NCBI GenBank assembly: GCA_000405245.1
Contig: ASMQ01000007.1
Span: 1-37,370, forward strand
Reading direction: 5' to 3'
DNA from: Candidatus Aenigmarchaeum subterraneum SCGC AAA011-O16
GTDB taxonomy: Archaea; Aenigmatarchaeota; Aenigmatarchaeia; Aenigmatarchaeales; Aenigmatarchaeaceae
Length of the DNA stretch: 37,370 nucleotides
Shown piece after piece: positions 16,539-23,972 of this stretch. The translations under genes were made by a program, and so were the position numbers. Numbering within the stretch: position 1 is the stretch's first letter; each line of letters starts with the position of its first letter. The notes beneath the pieces are model-generated. The model ran no database searches. It had not been told where the DNA came from and was given only the letters and a program-made list of their open reading frames with translations.

Positions 16539-16641
16539 GCCGACGTGGCAGAATCAGGTTATTGCGCTAGATGCTTGAAAGCAGGCGAATCTCGAAAACT
16601 AGTGCCCTCTGGGCGTGCAGGTTCAAATCCTGCCGTCGGCG
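16539..16641 (+). tRNA. tRNA-Ser (CGA) with a 19-nt non-canonical intron
   Basis: The acceptor GCCGACG pairs with CGTCGGC, discriminator G, no encoded CCA. A long variable arm (GCCC-TCT-GGGC) marks a Ser/Leu type tRNA, and the T arm is GCAGG-TTCAAAT-CCTGC. A good anticodon arm appears only if 16571-16589 is removed. CTAG (16567-16570) plus T (16590) then pairs with ACTAG (16598-16602), closing the loop CTCGAAA with anticodon CGA. That puts the intron between positions 30 and 31. The intron itself contains TGC-TTGAAA-GCA, which mimics a Ser(TGA) anticodon loop. The mature length is 84 nt. Confidence 0.85.
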
Positions 16642-16673
16642 CCTCTTTATAAGAATAAAGCAGAATATAATTT

Positions 16674-17060
16674 ATGAAAACAATCAAGCAGTCTGTAATT
16701 TTCAAAGCAACCCCTCATGAAGTTTATGAGGCTTTGATTGATTCAAAAAAGCATTCGAAGTTTACTGGTTCTAAAGCAAAAATTGATCGAAAAATTGGTG
16801 GAAAATTTACAGCATACGACGGTTGGATTAAAGGGAAAAATCTTGAGCTTGTACCAAACAAAAAGATTGTCCAAGCTTGGAGGGGCGACGATTGGCCGGA
16901 GAATCATTATTCTAAAGCCGTTTTCTCATTGAAAAAAGTCAAAGAAGGTACACGTCTAGTCTTTACGCAGACTGGAGTTCCAGATAAATGTTACAAAGAC
17001 ATAAGTGAAGGCTGGCACGAACATTATTGGATTAAAATGAAGGAAATGCTTGAAAAGTGA
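16674..17060 (+). CDS. SRPBCC / AHSA1-like domain protein
   Basis: The 128-residue product has the START/Bet v 1-like AHSA1 layout. It begins KTIKQSVIFKATPHEVYEALIDSKKHSKFTG, then GGKFTAYDGWIKGKNLELVPNKKIVQAWRG. The end is TRLVFTQTGVPDKCYKDISEGWHEHYWIKMKEML. The fold binds hydrophobic ligands or helps chaperones; the specific role is unknown. It begins 32 nt after tRNA-Ser and ends 4 nt before the presenilin-like gene ATG, so the two are probably cotranscribed. Confidence 0.9.
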   Translation: MKTIKQSVIFKATPHEVYEALIDSKKHSKFTGSKAKIDRKIGGKFTAYDGWIKGKNLELVPNKKIVQAWRGDDWPENHYSKAVFSLKKVKEGTRLVFTQTGVPDKCYKDISEGWHEHYWIKMKEMLEK

Positions 17061-17064
17061 TACA

Positions 17065-17931
17065 ATGCTCAGCGATTCAAACAGGACCGTTGCCATTTTT
17101 ACCTTGATTTTTCTAGCAACAAACCTCTTAGGTTTGTATACAGGCTTACAATATTTCTCCGGAGTGCAAACAGGACAGCTTGCTCCGGTTGTAGAAAACC
17201 CGCAAAATGTTGAAAACTCTTTTATTTTCTTTTTTCAGATAATGATCGGGACAGTCATTCTAATACTGGCTATAAGATTCTGGGGAAAGTCAATAAAATT
17301 TTTTGAAGCGTTTGCAGTATTTTTTGCATCCCTGATTGTCTTTGATAGCCTATTTCCTGTACTAATCTACTCTATTCCTATGAGCCTTGTTTTGGCAGCA
17401 TTACTGACCGCGTGGAAAATGCTTAGACCTACTCTTCTAAGTCAGAATGTAGCAGTCATTTTCTCCGGAGCAGGCATAGGGGGATTGATGGGAGCATCCC
17501 TGGGAATTTTTCCTATAATGGTTTTTATGATCCTACTCTCAATCTACGATTTCATAGCAGTCTTCATAACAAAGCATATGGTCTACATTGCAAAGGAAGT
17601 AACAAAAACACCTACAGCTTTTACTGCTGCTGTGCCAACAAATTTCAAAAACATAGCATCCTTTAAAGGGACACCTTCTAAAGGCGGTAGAAAACTTGGA
17701 CGTGTATTCCAATTGGGCGCAGGAGATATAATAATCCCTTTGATGTTTTTTGTTTCTGTTGCAGCGAACGTTAATCTTGCTAGTTCCGTTTTTGTTTTAG
17801 TTGGTTCAACCTTAGCTTTGATATTTTTGATAGGCTATGTGGCAAAAAAAGCAAAAAGACCCTTGCCTGCGCTCCCGGTTCTGGTCTTTGGAAGTTTTGC
17901 AGGCTTTCTGATTTCCCTTCTAATCCTCTAA
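17065..17931 (+). CDS. presenilin-like A22-family intramembrane aspartyl protease
   Basis: The 288-residue product has about nine hydrophobic helices. The catalytic pair of presenilin/signal peptide peptidase homologues is present: Asp162 in SIYDFIAVF and Asp221 in QLGAGDIIIP (GxGD). The PALP motif (LPALPVLVFG, residues 267-276) is near the C terminus. Archaeal homologues cut membrane helices, for example signal-peptide remnants. The ATG at 17065 is preferred; an earlier ATG at 17050 lies inside the SRPBCC gene. It is the second intramembrane protease in 2.7 kb. Confidence 0.93.
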   Translation: MLSDSNRTVAIFTLIFLATNLLGLYTGLQYFSGVQTGQLAPVVENPQNVENSFIFFFQIMIGTVILILAIRFWGKSIKFFEAFAVFFASLIVFDSLFPVLIYSIPMSLVLAALLTAWKMLRPTLLSQNVAVIFSGAGIGGLMGASLGIFPIMVFMILLSIYDFIAVFITKHMVYIAKEVTKTPTAFTAAVPTNFKNIASFKGTPSKGGRKLGRVFQLGAGDIIIPLMFFVSVAANVNLASSVFVLVGSTLALIFLIGYVAKKAKRPLPALPVLVFGSFAGFLISLLIL

Positions 17932-17968
17932 ACAATAAATTTTTATATAGGCTTTGTGAATAATATTC

Positions 17969-18394
17969 ATGCCAGAAACGGCGAAATGTAGCAATTGTGG
18001 CCTTTCTAAAGACAAGCTAATTAAACTGGGTGAAATATATTTCTGCGAGGACTGCGCAATTAAGCAGCAACCTTTTGCTGCAAAATTTGAATCTAGAGAC
18101 GTGGGTCTTTTAACAGAAAAATTACAGCATACTAGAAACTTTGAGCAGGAAATAAAACTCGCCATAGGGCATGTCTGGATGGATTCTGTTAGCGTTAACC
18201 AAATGAACGAGTTTAGCCAGAAAATGAACCAGAAACTTATGGAACTGAATCAAAGAACTGAGGAAATGAAGATAGGAATGTCAGAGATTGAAAAGATGAA
18301 AATGGAGCTTTCTGAGCTTCGAGAAAATATTTTAGCTGCCAAAAAGAGAAAAAGTGTAAAAATAAGAAAAGCGAAAAGAAAAAGGAAGAAGTAG
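17969..18394 (+). CDS. zinc-ribbon coiled-coil protein with basic tail
   Basis: No named family is recognised. The 141-residue product begins with a four-Cys zinc ribbon (CSNCGLSKDKLIKLGEIYFCEDC, residues 7-29). A long Met/Glu/Lys-rich coiled coil (about residues 75-120) follows, and it ends with a very basic RKAKRKRKK-type tail. Such an arrangement suggests binding to nucleic acid or ribosomes, but that is inference. A TATA-like ttttatatagg lies about 30 nt before the ATG. Confidence 0.8.
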   Translation: MPETAKCSNCGLSKDKLIKLGEIYFCEDCAIKQQPFAAKFESRDVGLLTEKLQHTRNFEQEIKLAIGHVWMDSVSVNQMNEFSQKMNQKLMELNQRTEEMKIGMSEIEKMKMELSELRENILAAKKRKSVKIRKAKRKRKK

Positions 18395-18450
18395 GGTAAT
18401 TCTGAAGAGTTTTAAGTATATAAATTGTTTAATAGAATAATTTGTTCTAT

Positions 18451-18536
18451 GCGCCGATAGTCTAGCGGTAGGATACAAATCGAAAGAGTAGAACCTTGCC
18501 AAGGTTGCGGCCCGGGTTCAAATCCCGGTCGGCGTA
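18451..18536 (+). tRNA. tRNA-Gly (GCC) with a 15-nt non-canonical intron
   Basis: The acceptor GCGCCGA pairs with TCGGCGT (G1-T72 wobble), discriminator A, followed by an encoded CCA (18537-18539). The loop TTGCCAA has anticodon GCC. The 3' strand of the anticodon stem, GGTTG, needs CAACC; this appears only when 15 nt are removed from CAAATCGAAAGAGTAGAACC. Because AA is repeated, the cut could be at 27/28, 28/29 or 29/30. The mature length is 71 nt. Confidence 0.88.
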
Positions 18537-18570
18537 CCATATTTTTAAATAGTGGCATCCTATTTTGTAC

Positions 18571-18660
18571 ATGCCAAAGATTGGAGCATCAAATAAAAGT
18601 CAGTACAAGTATTCTAGAAGGAAAAAGATTAGGAAAAAAAGACAATTCAGAGTCAGATAA
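18571..18660 (+). CDS. 29-residue very basic mini-protein
   Basis: A TATA box (TTTTTAAATAG, 18542-18552) lies about 24 nt before the ATG, giving a leaderless transcript directly after tRNA-Gly. The product begins MPKIGASNKSQYKYSRRKK and ends RKKRQFRVR, with about 12 Lys/Arg. It resembles tiny basic ribosomal proteins in composition, but I cannot assign a family. It lies between the tRNA-Gly 3' end and a second copy of that 3' end (18678-18696), which could mean it arrived with a small integrated element. Confidence 0.55.
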   Translation: MPKIGASNKSQYKYSRRKKIRKKRQFRVR

Positions 18661-18677
18661 TTTCAAACTTATCTTAC

Positions 18678-18696
18678 GTTCAAATCCCGGTCGGCG
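18678..18696 (+). repeat. 19-bp direct copy of the tRNA-Gly 3' end
   Basis: GTTCAAATCCCGGTCGGCG is identical to 18516-18534 in tRNA-Gly, covering the T loop, T-stem strand and acceptor strand. The copies are 162 bp apart. No tRNA 5' half accompanies the second copy. Such tRNA 3' duplications are typical of att sites left by site-specific integration; only the 29-residue ORF lies between. Confidence 0.8.
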
Positions 18697-18769
18697 ACCC
18701 TTACTTATAAATATCAAAACGTACCAAAACAATTAAATATTAATTCCTTGAATACTATACAGTGATTTG

Positions 18770-19240
18770 ATGGCTCTTTTTGGCATGGGAAAGAAACGGA
18801 GTGAGGAATTGGGCGAAATAAAACGGATGGTCTCTCCGACAAACTTTGAAATCCCTGTTGAAGAAATCTTGCCTGAAACCTCGTCTTCTCAAATTTCAGC
18901 GTTAGAGACTGCTCCGCCAAAGACAGCTCCGCTCTTTGTCAAGGTTGAACGCTACAAAGAGATGCTTGATAATGTTCAAAAGATGAGAACACTCCTAACA
19001 GACATAAGCCGAATCATTTCTTTGAGAAGAGATCTGGAAGGCTTAAGGGGACATACGGATGAATTGCTGCAAAAAACAGTGGAGGAATTCGAGGGGATGA
19101 TATCCCAAATAGATAGAGACCTTGCAAGGCCACAGTCTGTAGAACCTTTGATGATGCCCTCTAGAAAAACTGATGCATATTTGGCTGATTTAGAAGAAGA
19201 ACTCAACAAGCTTCAATCCCAATTGAGAAGGCTTCAATAA
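18770..19240 (+). CDS. unassigned coiled-coil protein
   Basis: The ~156-residue product is soluble. It has a short Gly/basic N terminus (MALFGMGKKRSEE), a Pro/Ser/Thr-rich low-complexity stretch (residues about 35-60), and two helical coiled-coil parts (VERYKEMLDNVQKMRTLL and YLADLEEELNKLQSQL). No catalytic motif is seen. An in-frame TTG lies one codon earlier; the ATG at 18770 is preferred. A two-helix membrane protein gene follows 9 nt later and may be cotranscribed. Confidence 0.75.
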   Translation: MALFGMGKKRSEELGEIKRMVSPTNFEIPVEEILPETSSSQISALETAPPKTAPLFVKVERYKEMLDNVQKMRTLLTDISRIISLRRDLEGLRGHTDELLQKTVEEFEGMISQIDRDLARPQSVEPLMMPSRKTDAYLADLEEELNKLQSQLRRLQ

Positions 19241-19249
19241 AACGGTTTT

Positions 19250-19467
19250 ATGATGAAAGATACACAGATGCGTGAAAAGGCTTTAATAATAGTAGGAGTT
19301 ATTTTAGTGGTAATTGGATTAATTACAGGAACTTTTACAACATCGCAAAGTATTTTTTTGGTTTGTTCAAAACAACCTCTGCTCCGTATGGACAATACAT
19401 GTTCCCCTTGATCATTGTAGGAATTGTTCTGATAGTAGCTGGCGCTCTCATGTGGAGCAAAAAGTAA
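19250..19467 (+). CDS. small two-helix membrane protein, apparent -1 frameshift
   Basis: The frame from ATG 19250 encodes a hydrophobic helix (ALIIVGVILVVIGLITG) and then FTTSQSIF. It would soon end in an unrelated tail. At a T7 run (19353-19359) a -1 move continues as FGLFKTTSAPYGQYMF, then a second helix PLIIVGIVLIVAGALMW and SKK stop. The joined ~72-residue protein is a natural-looking two-helix hairpin with a GAL/GI-rich core. Either one T is missing from the assembly, the gene is decaying, or slippage at T-TTT-TTG occurs. The family is not recognised. Confidence 0.6.
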
Positions 19468-19505
19468 GAATTTATTTAAACTACAAAACCTCTTTCTTTA
19501 AACAT

Positions 19506-19626
19506 GCGGAGGTGGCCGAGCCAGGTCAAAGGCGCTAGGCTTAGATGTCTAAGAGCGAAGCTCAGAAGCTTGGCTGAGAAACCTAGTCCCTCAGTGGGTT
19601 CGTAGGTTCAAATCCTACCCTCCGCA
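19506..19626 (+). tRNA. tRNA-Leu (TAG) with a 35-nt intron at 37/38
   Basis: The acceptor GCGGAGG pairs with CCTCCGC, discriminator A, encoded CCA (19627-19629). The anticodon stem CTAGG/CCTAG (19535-19539 and 19582-19586) closes CTTAGA-A, anticodon TAG. The 35 nt at 19546-19580 follow base 37; the intron starts TGTCTAAG, which pairs with the CTTAGA of the loop as expected for an archaeal splice motif. A long variable arm and a GTAGG-TTCAAAT-CCTAC T arm complete it. Confidence 0.94.
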
Positions 19627-19662
19627 CCAATTTTAAATAAGTTAATAAACCAAAGTTGTATT

Positions 19663-20127
19663 ATGGATCTGAAAGACCTGAAACGATTTGTGCAAGAAAT
19701 TGTAAAAAAAGCAAGCAATCTGAAGGATAAATACACCTCTGAGAAAAAAGCGCCTGTTAACTACGCTTGTGTTTTTTGTCAAAACGATGAGCAATACAAT
19801 AACTTAGTGGCGCTTACACAAAAGATTGGCAACGTGGTCGAGGAAACACCAACTGGTCAATTATTTCATATTCAACCATTAGATACGATTGCCGGAAATC
19901 TTCGGTTATTAAAAATCCGAAAACTGGATGCAACAAGACCAGAGCTAGGAGATGCTGATTTTACGGTTTCAGATTATCCTGAATTCAAAAAGAAACATTT
20001 GTCACAAAAAGGGTTCAAATTAATAGTTCGCAAAAACTTTGAGATGATTGAACTAGTAGATCCCAAATTCAATGTAAGAGCATACTTTTCGAACCCGCCC
20101 CTGAACAAACAACTCGGGATTGAATAA
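19663..20127 (+). CDS. conserved protein of unknown function
   Basis: The 154-residue soluble product contains the stretches LRLLKIRKLDATRPELGDADF, FTVSDYPEFKKKHL, and EMIELVDPKFNVRAYFSNPPL. I recall similar strings in uncharacterised proteins of small-genome archaea and bacteria, but no function is known to me. The first 35 residues are a basic helix (DLKDLKRFVQEIVKKASNLKDKY) and could bind nucleic acid. An ACVFCQND segment has two Cys. The gene starts 34 nt after tRNA-Leu CCA. Confidence 0.82.
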   Translation: MDLKDLKRFVQEIVKKASNLKDKYTSEKKAPVNYACVFCQNDEQYNNLVALTQKIGNVVEETPTGQLFHIQPLDTIAGNLRLLKIRKLDATRPELGDADFTVSDYPEFKKKHLSQKGFKLIVRKNFEMIELVDPKFNVRAYFSNPPLNKQLGIE

Positions 20128-20444
20128 CATTGAGCATTAGTAATCAATCGGGTTCGAATGCTGGTTCAAATATCATGCACAGCACTTTTCTACTCAAAAG
20201 TAACCATAGAAATAGTGAAAAATAGAGTTATAAATTTCTATATAAAATAATAGTAATCTTTAAATAATTCTACGTAACAAGAATTGTTTGCTTTCAAAAA
20301 ATGGGGGTGTTCTTATGGCACGAAAAAGGAGACGAGAGGAATCTGAAGAAACGCAGGTCTGATTCTACCCTAGTTCAATGTTTCGTTTGTCATCGACTTC
20401 TTATTTTTTAAATCCGTCTACGGCATATTATATAGCTATAAGAT
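20128..20444. other. intergenic region with one possible tiny gene
   Basis: No normal-size gene lies here. Near 20155-20180 are two T-arm-like strings (gggttcgaatgc and ctggttcaaat), but no tRNA can be folded around them. A clear TATA-like box (CTTTAAATAATTC, about 20256-20270) precedes the tiny ORF at 20315, and an A/T-rich stretch before tRNA-His serves its promoter. Confidence 0.5.
20315..20362 (+). CDS. possible 15-residue basic/acidic peptide
   Basis: A TATA box about 50 nt upstream and a GGGGGTG ribosome-binding-like string 6 nt before the ATG favour expression of MARKRRREESEETQV. An overlapping 36-codon frame from ATG 20301, containing CFVCH, is the alternative. Neither is recognised, and the transcript could instead be a small RNA; a T-rich tract follows at about 20400. 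Confidence 0.25.
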   Translation: MARKRRREESEETQV

Positions 20445-20516
20445 GGCCGCTATAGTGTAACGGCAGCATGCGAGCCTGTGGAGCTTAAGGTCTGGGTTCA
20501 AATCCCAGTAGCGGCC
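20445..20516 (+). tRNA. tRNA-His (GTG)
   Basis: An extra 5' G (20445, position -1) precedes GCCGCTA, which pairs with TAGCGGC; the discriminator is C, so the G(-1)-C73 pair diagnostic of tRNA-His is present. The loop CTGTGGA has anticodon GTG, and the T arm is CTGGG-TTCAAAT-CCCAG. There is no intron. The DedA-like gene ends 2 bp beyond on the other strand. Confidence 0.95.
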
Positions 20517-20518
20517 CC

Positions 20519-21088
20519 TCATAATAAACTTTGTCCTAAAGTCGCTATTATCAGAAGACCAGTGAAATTGGCAGCATATGAAAATATTAAAAATTTCTTC
20601 CCTTTTAGTCCTGCAATCGCCATAAGCGCGACACCGAGTTCGTCTGGCAACGGCGAAGCAACCACAAGAAATGCAAGCACTGGAATAGATATGTGGAACC
20701 ATTTTATTGTCTTGAGGGAAAGAAATTTGTTTTCCACCCTTTGAACTTCTTTATGCAGTTTCCTTTTTGTTATTATAAAAATAATAGAATCGCTAAAGGC
20801 AGATCCGAAAGCCCCGAGAAAAGCTATAAGAAATGGGTTTAAATCTGATCCTAGAACAAAAACAGCTGCTGTAGCCGGTACGGTTGTGATCGTGTAAGAA
20901 TAAAATGCTCCTACAACTAAAGCACCAAGATAGCCCCAGTTGCCACCCTCTTCGATAAAAAGCCTAAGATTGTCTAGATACGGGGGCGTTAAAGAAATAT
21001 AAGCTAAAATTATGGAAAAGAGGAAAAGTATTAGATTTTCATATCTCAGTTCAATTTCCAAGACTTTTTTCAGAAGCTTCTGTGGCAT
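20519..21088 (-). CDS. DedA/VTT-like membrane protein
   Basis: The 189-residue product has about five hydrophobic segments. A GALVVGAFYSYTITTVPATAAVFVLG re-entrant-like stretch, FLGAFGSAFSDSIIFIITKRKL, and VASPLPDELGVALMAIAGLK resemble the VTT (SNARE-associated/DedA) family of small scramblase-like or transport membrane proteins. The similarity is clear in the last segment and weaker elsewhere. The start ATG is 4 nt after the P-type ATPase stop, so they form one transcript, suggesting a shared membrane or ion-homeostasis role. Confidence 0.72.
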   Translation of the reverse strand: MPQKLLKKVLEIELRYENLILFLFSIILAYISLTPPYLDNLRLFIEEGGNWGYLGALVVGAFYSYTITTVPATAAVFVLGSDLNPFLIAFLGAFGSAFSDSIIFIITKRKLHKEVQRVENKFLSLKTIKWFHISIPVLAFLVVASPLPDELGVALMAIAGLKGKKFLIFSYAANFTGLLIIATLGQSLL

Positions 21089-21092
21089 TCAA

Positions 21093-23719
21093 TCACTTTT
21101 TAATGAAAAACTTCCATATCTCGACAGCAATCAAAACTATCGAAGATACAATAAGAACATCAGTCCAGTCAGATAAATCTAGAGGGACTGTTCCAAACAA
21201 AACCTGGAGCTGTGGTAAGTAGACAACTGCCAATTGCAAAACAACCGATGAGGCAATCGCTAAAAGTAACTTTTTGTTGGAGAACAAACCAACTTTGAAA
21301 ACAGAATATTTCAAAGATTTGGAATTAAGAGCGTTGAACATCTCAGCCATAACCAAAGCTGTGAAAGCTATCGTTTGCGCCTTTTTCACTCCATTGCTCA
21401 ATTCAAAAATAAAGTTCCAAAGACCTACGAAAGCCATTAAAATTCCAACAACAATAATAAACTTGATAGATTCTTTTGTTATTATCTGCTCTTTCGGGTT
21501 TCTGGGTTTTCTTTTCATTATGTCTGGATCAGGAGGTTCGAAGCCCAAAGCTAAAGCTGGGAGACCGTCAGTCAAAAGATTCAGCCATAAAAGCTGGACT
21601 GCAATCATAGGCAAATACGGAGTGAGAAAACTTCCTATAAACATTATTAAAATTTCTGCTGAATTACTTGACAACAAATAAGTTATGAATTTTCTTATGT
21701 TGTCATAGATTATTCTGCCCTCTCTAATAGCATGGACAATCGAAGCAAAATTGTCGTCTGCAAGAACCATGTCAGAAGCTTCTTTAGCGACATCACTTCC
21801 TTTCAAGCCCATTGCAATTCCTATCTGAGCTTTCTTTAAAGCGGGAGCATCATTAACACCATCTCCAGTCATAGCAACAATATGCCCTTTTTTATTGAAT
21901 GCATTAACAATCCTTACTTTATGCTCCGGAGTGACTCTTGCGTAAATAGAAATATTTTCAACAATCCTTTCTAAATTCTCATCGTTCATTTCATCCAATT
22001 CTACTCCAGTCAACGCTTCGCCACTCATCCCCAATTCTTTTGCAATAGCCATTGCAGTAGCTTTATGATCTCCTGTAATCATCACAACTTTAATTCCGGC
22101 CTCCTTGCAAACATCCATGGCAGGTTTGACTTCAGCCCGCGGTGGGTCTATCATTCCCATAAGACCGACGAAAATCAGCCCGTCTTCAACTTTTTTGATG
22201 TCATATTTTTCTCCCAATTCTTTGTAGGCAAAGCCCAAAACCCTCAAAGCTTGCTCCGCAAGTTTTTGATTCTCATCTAGAATTTTCTTTTTTTCAGACT
22301 CGGTTAAAACAGAAATCCTCCCGTCCCTGTATACCCTATTACATACAACCAAGACACCCTCCGGAGCACCTTTCGTGTATGCAATCAATCCGTCTTTTGT
22401 TTTATTCACTGTGGTCATTCTTTTTCTAGTGGTATCAAATGGCACTTCATTGACTCTCGGATTTTGCTTCCCTAAATTTTCAGGATTAAAACTTTTTTGA
22501 GCGACAACAATCAGAGCACCTTCAGTCGGGTCTCCGATTACTCTCCATCCCTCATGATCCTGCAAAGTTGCATCGTTGCACAACGCTCCGATTGAAAGTA
22601 AAAGATTCAAAGACCTGTCATTTTTAATTTCTGTTTTTCCTAAAAAGAATTTTCCATCAGGAACAAATCCTTGCCCGGAGACATCGATCGTTGCCCCATT
22701 CAAAAAGATTTTTTTAACAGTCATCTCGTTCTTCGTGAGTGTTCCCGTCTTGTCTGCACAGATGACAGTTGTCGATCCTAAAGTTTCCACTGCTGCCAAT
22801 CTTCTTATCAAAGCGTTTTTCTTAGCCATTCTATGCAGACCGATTCCGAGCGTTACCGTCATGACTGCGGGCAGACCTTCGGGAATCGCCGCAACAGCCA
22901 AAGCAACTCCTGTTATAAACATGTCAAGAAGAGGTCTTCCATTAAAAAATCCGATGACAGTTACAACACCAGAAATAATTATAATGGCGATTCCTAATTG
23001 CTTTCCAAAATGCCCTAATCTTTTTTGCAGCGGAGTTTCCTCCTCTTTCTCTTCAATGAGCTTTGCAATTTTCGCCATCTCAGTGTTCATTGCAGTGTCG
23101 ACAACGACTCCTGTGCATCTACCGTAAGTGATGACTGTTCCGGAGAAAAGCATGTTTTTCCTTTCTGCAACCGGCATTTTTTCTTGTAAAACTTTCAATT
23201 CTTTTATCACTGGAGTGGATTCTCCGGTAAGGATAGATTCGTCAACCTGCAGATTCGCAACCTCTGTCAGCCTGATGTCCGCAGGAATCCTGTCCCCTTG
23301 TTCCAAAAACATCACGTCTCCGGGAACAAGCTCTCTTGAAGAGACTTGAGTCTTTTTACCATCCCTTAAAACAACTTTCAAATCGGTTTTCACAATTTTT
23401 TTCAAAGCCTCTATTACTTTTTCTCCTTTGTACTCCTGAACAAAACCAAAAATAGCATTGATTATGACTATTGCCAGAATAGCAAAAGCATCCAGAGCGC
23501 TCCCGACAAAATAAGAAATCACGGCAGAGATAATCAAAATTACTACAAGGAAATCCGTGAATTGTTTTATGAAAAGTTTTATCACACTTTCCTTTTTTCC
23601 TGCAATTCATTCAAACCATATTTCTCTAAACGTTTTTTTGCCTCAGAATTTGTCAGACCGTTTTCGCTTGTCTCTAAATTTTTAAAGGTGTCTTGCAAGC
23701 TTAAAGCGTGATAATTCAT
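21093..23719 (-). CDS. P-type Ca2+-transporting ATPase (type IIA, PacL-like), apparent -1 frameshift near the N terminus
   Basis: The main frame encodes a complete pump: TGEST (A domain), PEGLPAVMT (M4 ion site), phosphorylation motif DKTGTLT, KGAPEG (N domain), TGDGVNDAPALKKA (P domain) and NLLTDGLPALALG (M6 ion site), a type IIA Ca2+ ATPase set. It appears to start at 23585, but upstream in another frame ATG 23719 gives the expected cation-ATPase N domain (NYHALSLQDTFKNLETSENG ... EAKKRLEKYGLNELQEK). That frame hits TGA after KRKV. A -1 move at the A6 run (plus-strand T6, 23593-23598) joins NELQEK to KESVIKLFIKQF, exactly as the family reads. The joined length is about 875 residues, normal for the family. 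One missing base in the assembly is the simplest explanation. Confidence 0.93.
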
Positions 23720-23770
23720 GATAAGTATTGTCAACCCTTATAAAAATCCTTTTTTGTCAGGACAGAAAGA

Positions 23771-23778
23771 TTTAAAAG
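23771..23778 (+). promoter_or_regulatory. TATA box of the 16S rRNA transcript
   Basis: TTTAAAAG within agaaagATTTAAAAGTG is the best box upstream of 16S rRNA. Transcription would start near 23797-23803, giving a leader of about 170 nt with the structured elements described below. Confidence 0.55.
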
Positions 23779-23801
23779 TGATAGATAGGGCTATTTATAG
23801 T

Positions 23802-23884
23802 GTAAGAAATTAATTTTCTTACGCTGTGGGCGTTATATTTCGAGTGAGCGTTCGCTCTCTATGAAAAAATTGTTCCACCACAGC
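23802..23884 (+). other. structured 5' leader of the 16S transcript
   Basis: Two strong hairpins follow the predicted start. GTAAGAAA/TTTCTTAC (23802-23822) forms a perfect 8-bp stem. Then GCTGTGG (23823-23829) pairs with CCACAGC (23878-23884) around an inner GAGCG/CGCTC hairpin. This is more structure than a plain spacer needs and may be a separate small RNA or a processing element; no known class is recognised. Confidence 0.45.
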
Positions 23885-23915
23885 TGAAAATGAGGATGAA
23901 ATGTATGGTTTTGTC

Positions 23916-23947
23916 TGATGTGTGGAATGTGGAAATATAGTGACAGA
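23916..23947 (+). other. 16S rRNA processing stem, 5' strand
   Basis: TGATGTGTGGAATGT (23916-23930) is the exact complement of 25581-25595, and TGACAGA (23941-23947) the complement of 25565-25571. Together they form an interrupted long helix around the 16S, as in archaeal pre-rRNA cleaved at a bulge-helix-bulge by the splicing endonuclease. The 3' strand reaches 3 bp into the neighbouring pilin-like gene. Confidence 0.8.
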
Positions 23948-23972
23948 AGCAGGGAATGTGTTTTCTTCGTTA

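Noticed and set aside
16539-16641. Reading tRNA-Ser with anticodon TGA in loop CTTGAAA
   Set aside because: This leaves the anticodon stem unpaired or mismatched at the loop, while CGA with a 30/31 intron gives perfect stems.
20150-20185. Two T-arm-like strings suggesting a tRNA remnant
   Set aside because: No matching acceptor, D or anticodon stems can be paired nearby; the strings are too short to claim a pseudo-tRNA.
23356-23610. 84-codon Cys-rich minus-strand frame over the ATPase start
   Set aside because: It is the third frame across the ATPase N terminus; the other two frames join into a perfect family sequence.
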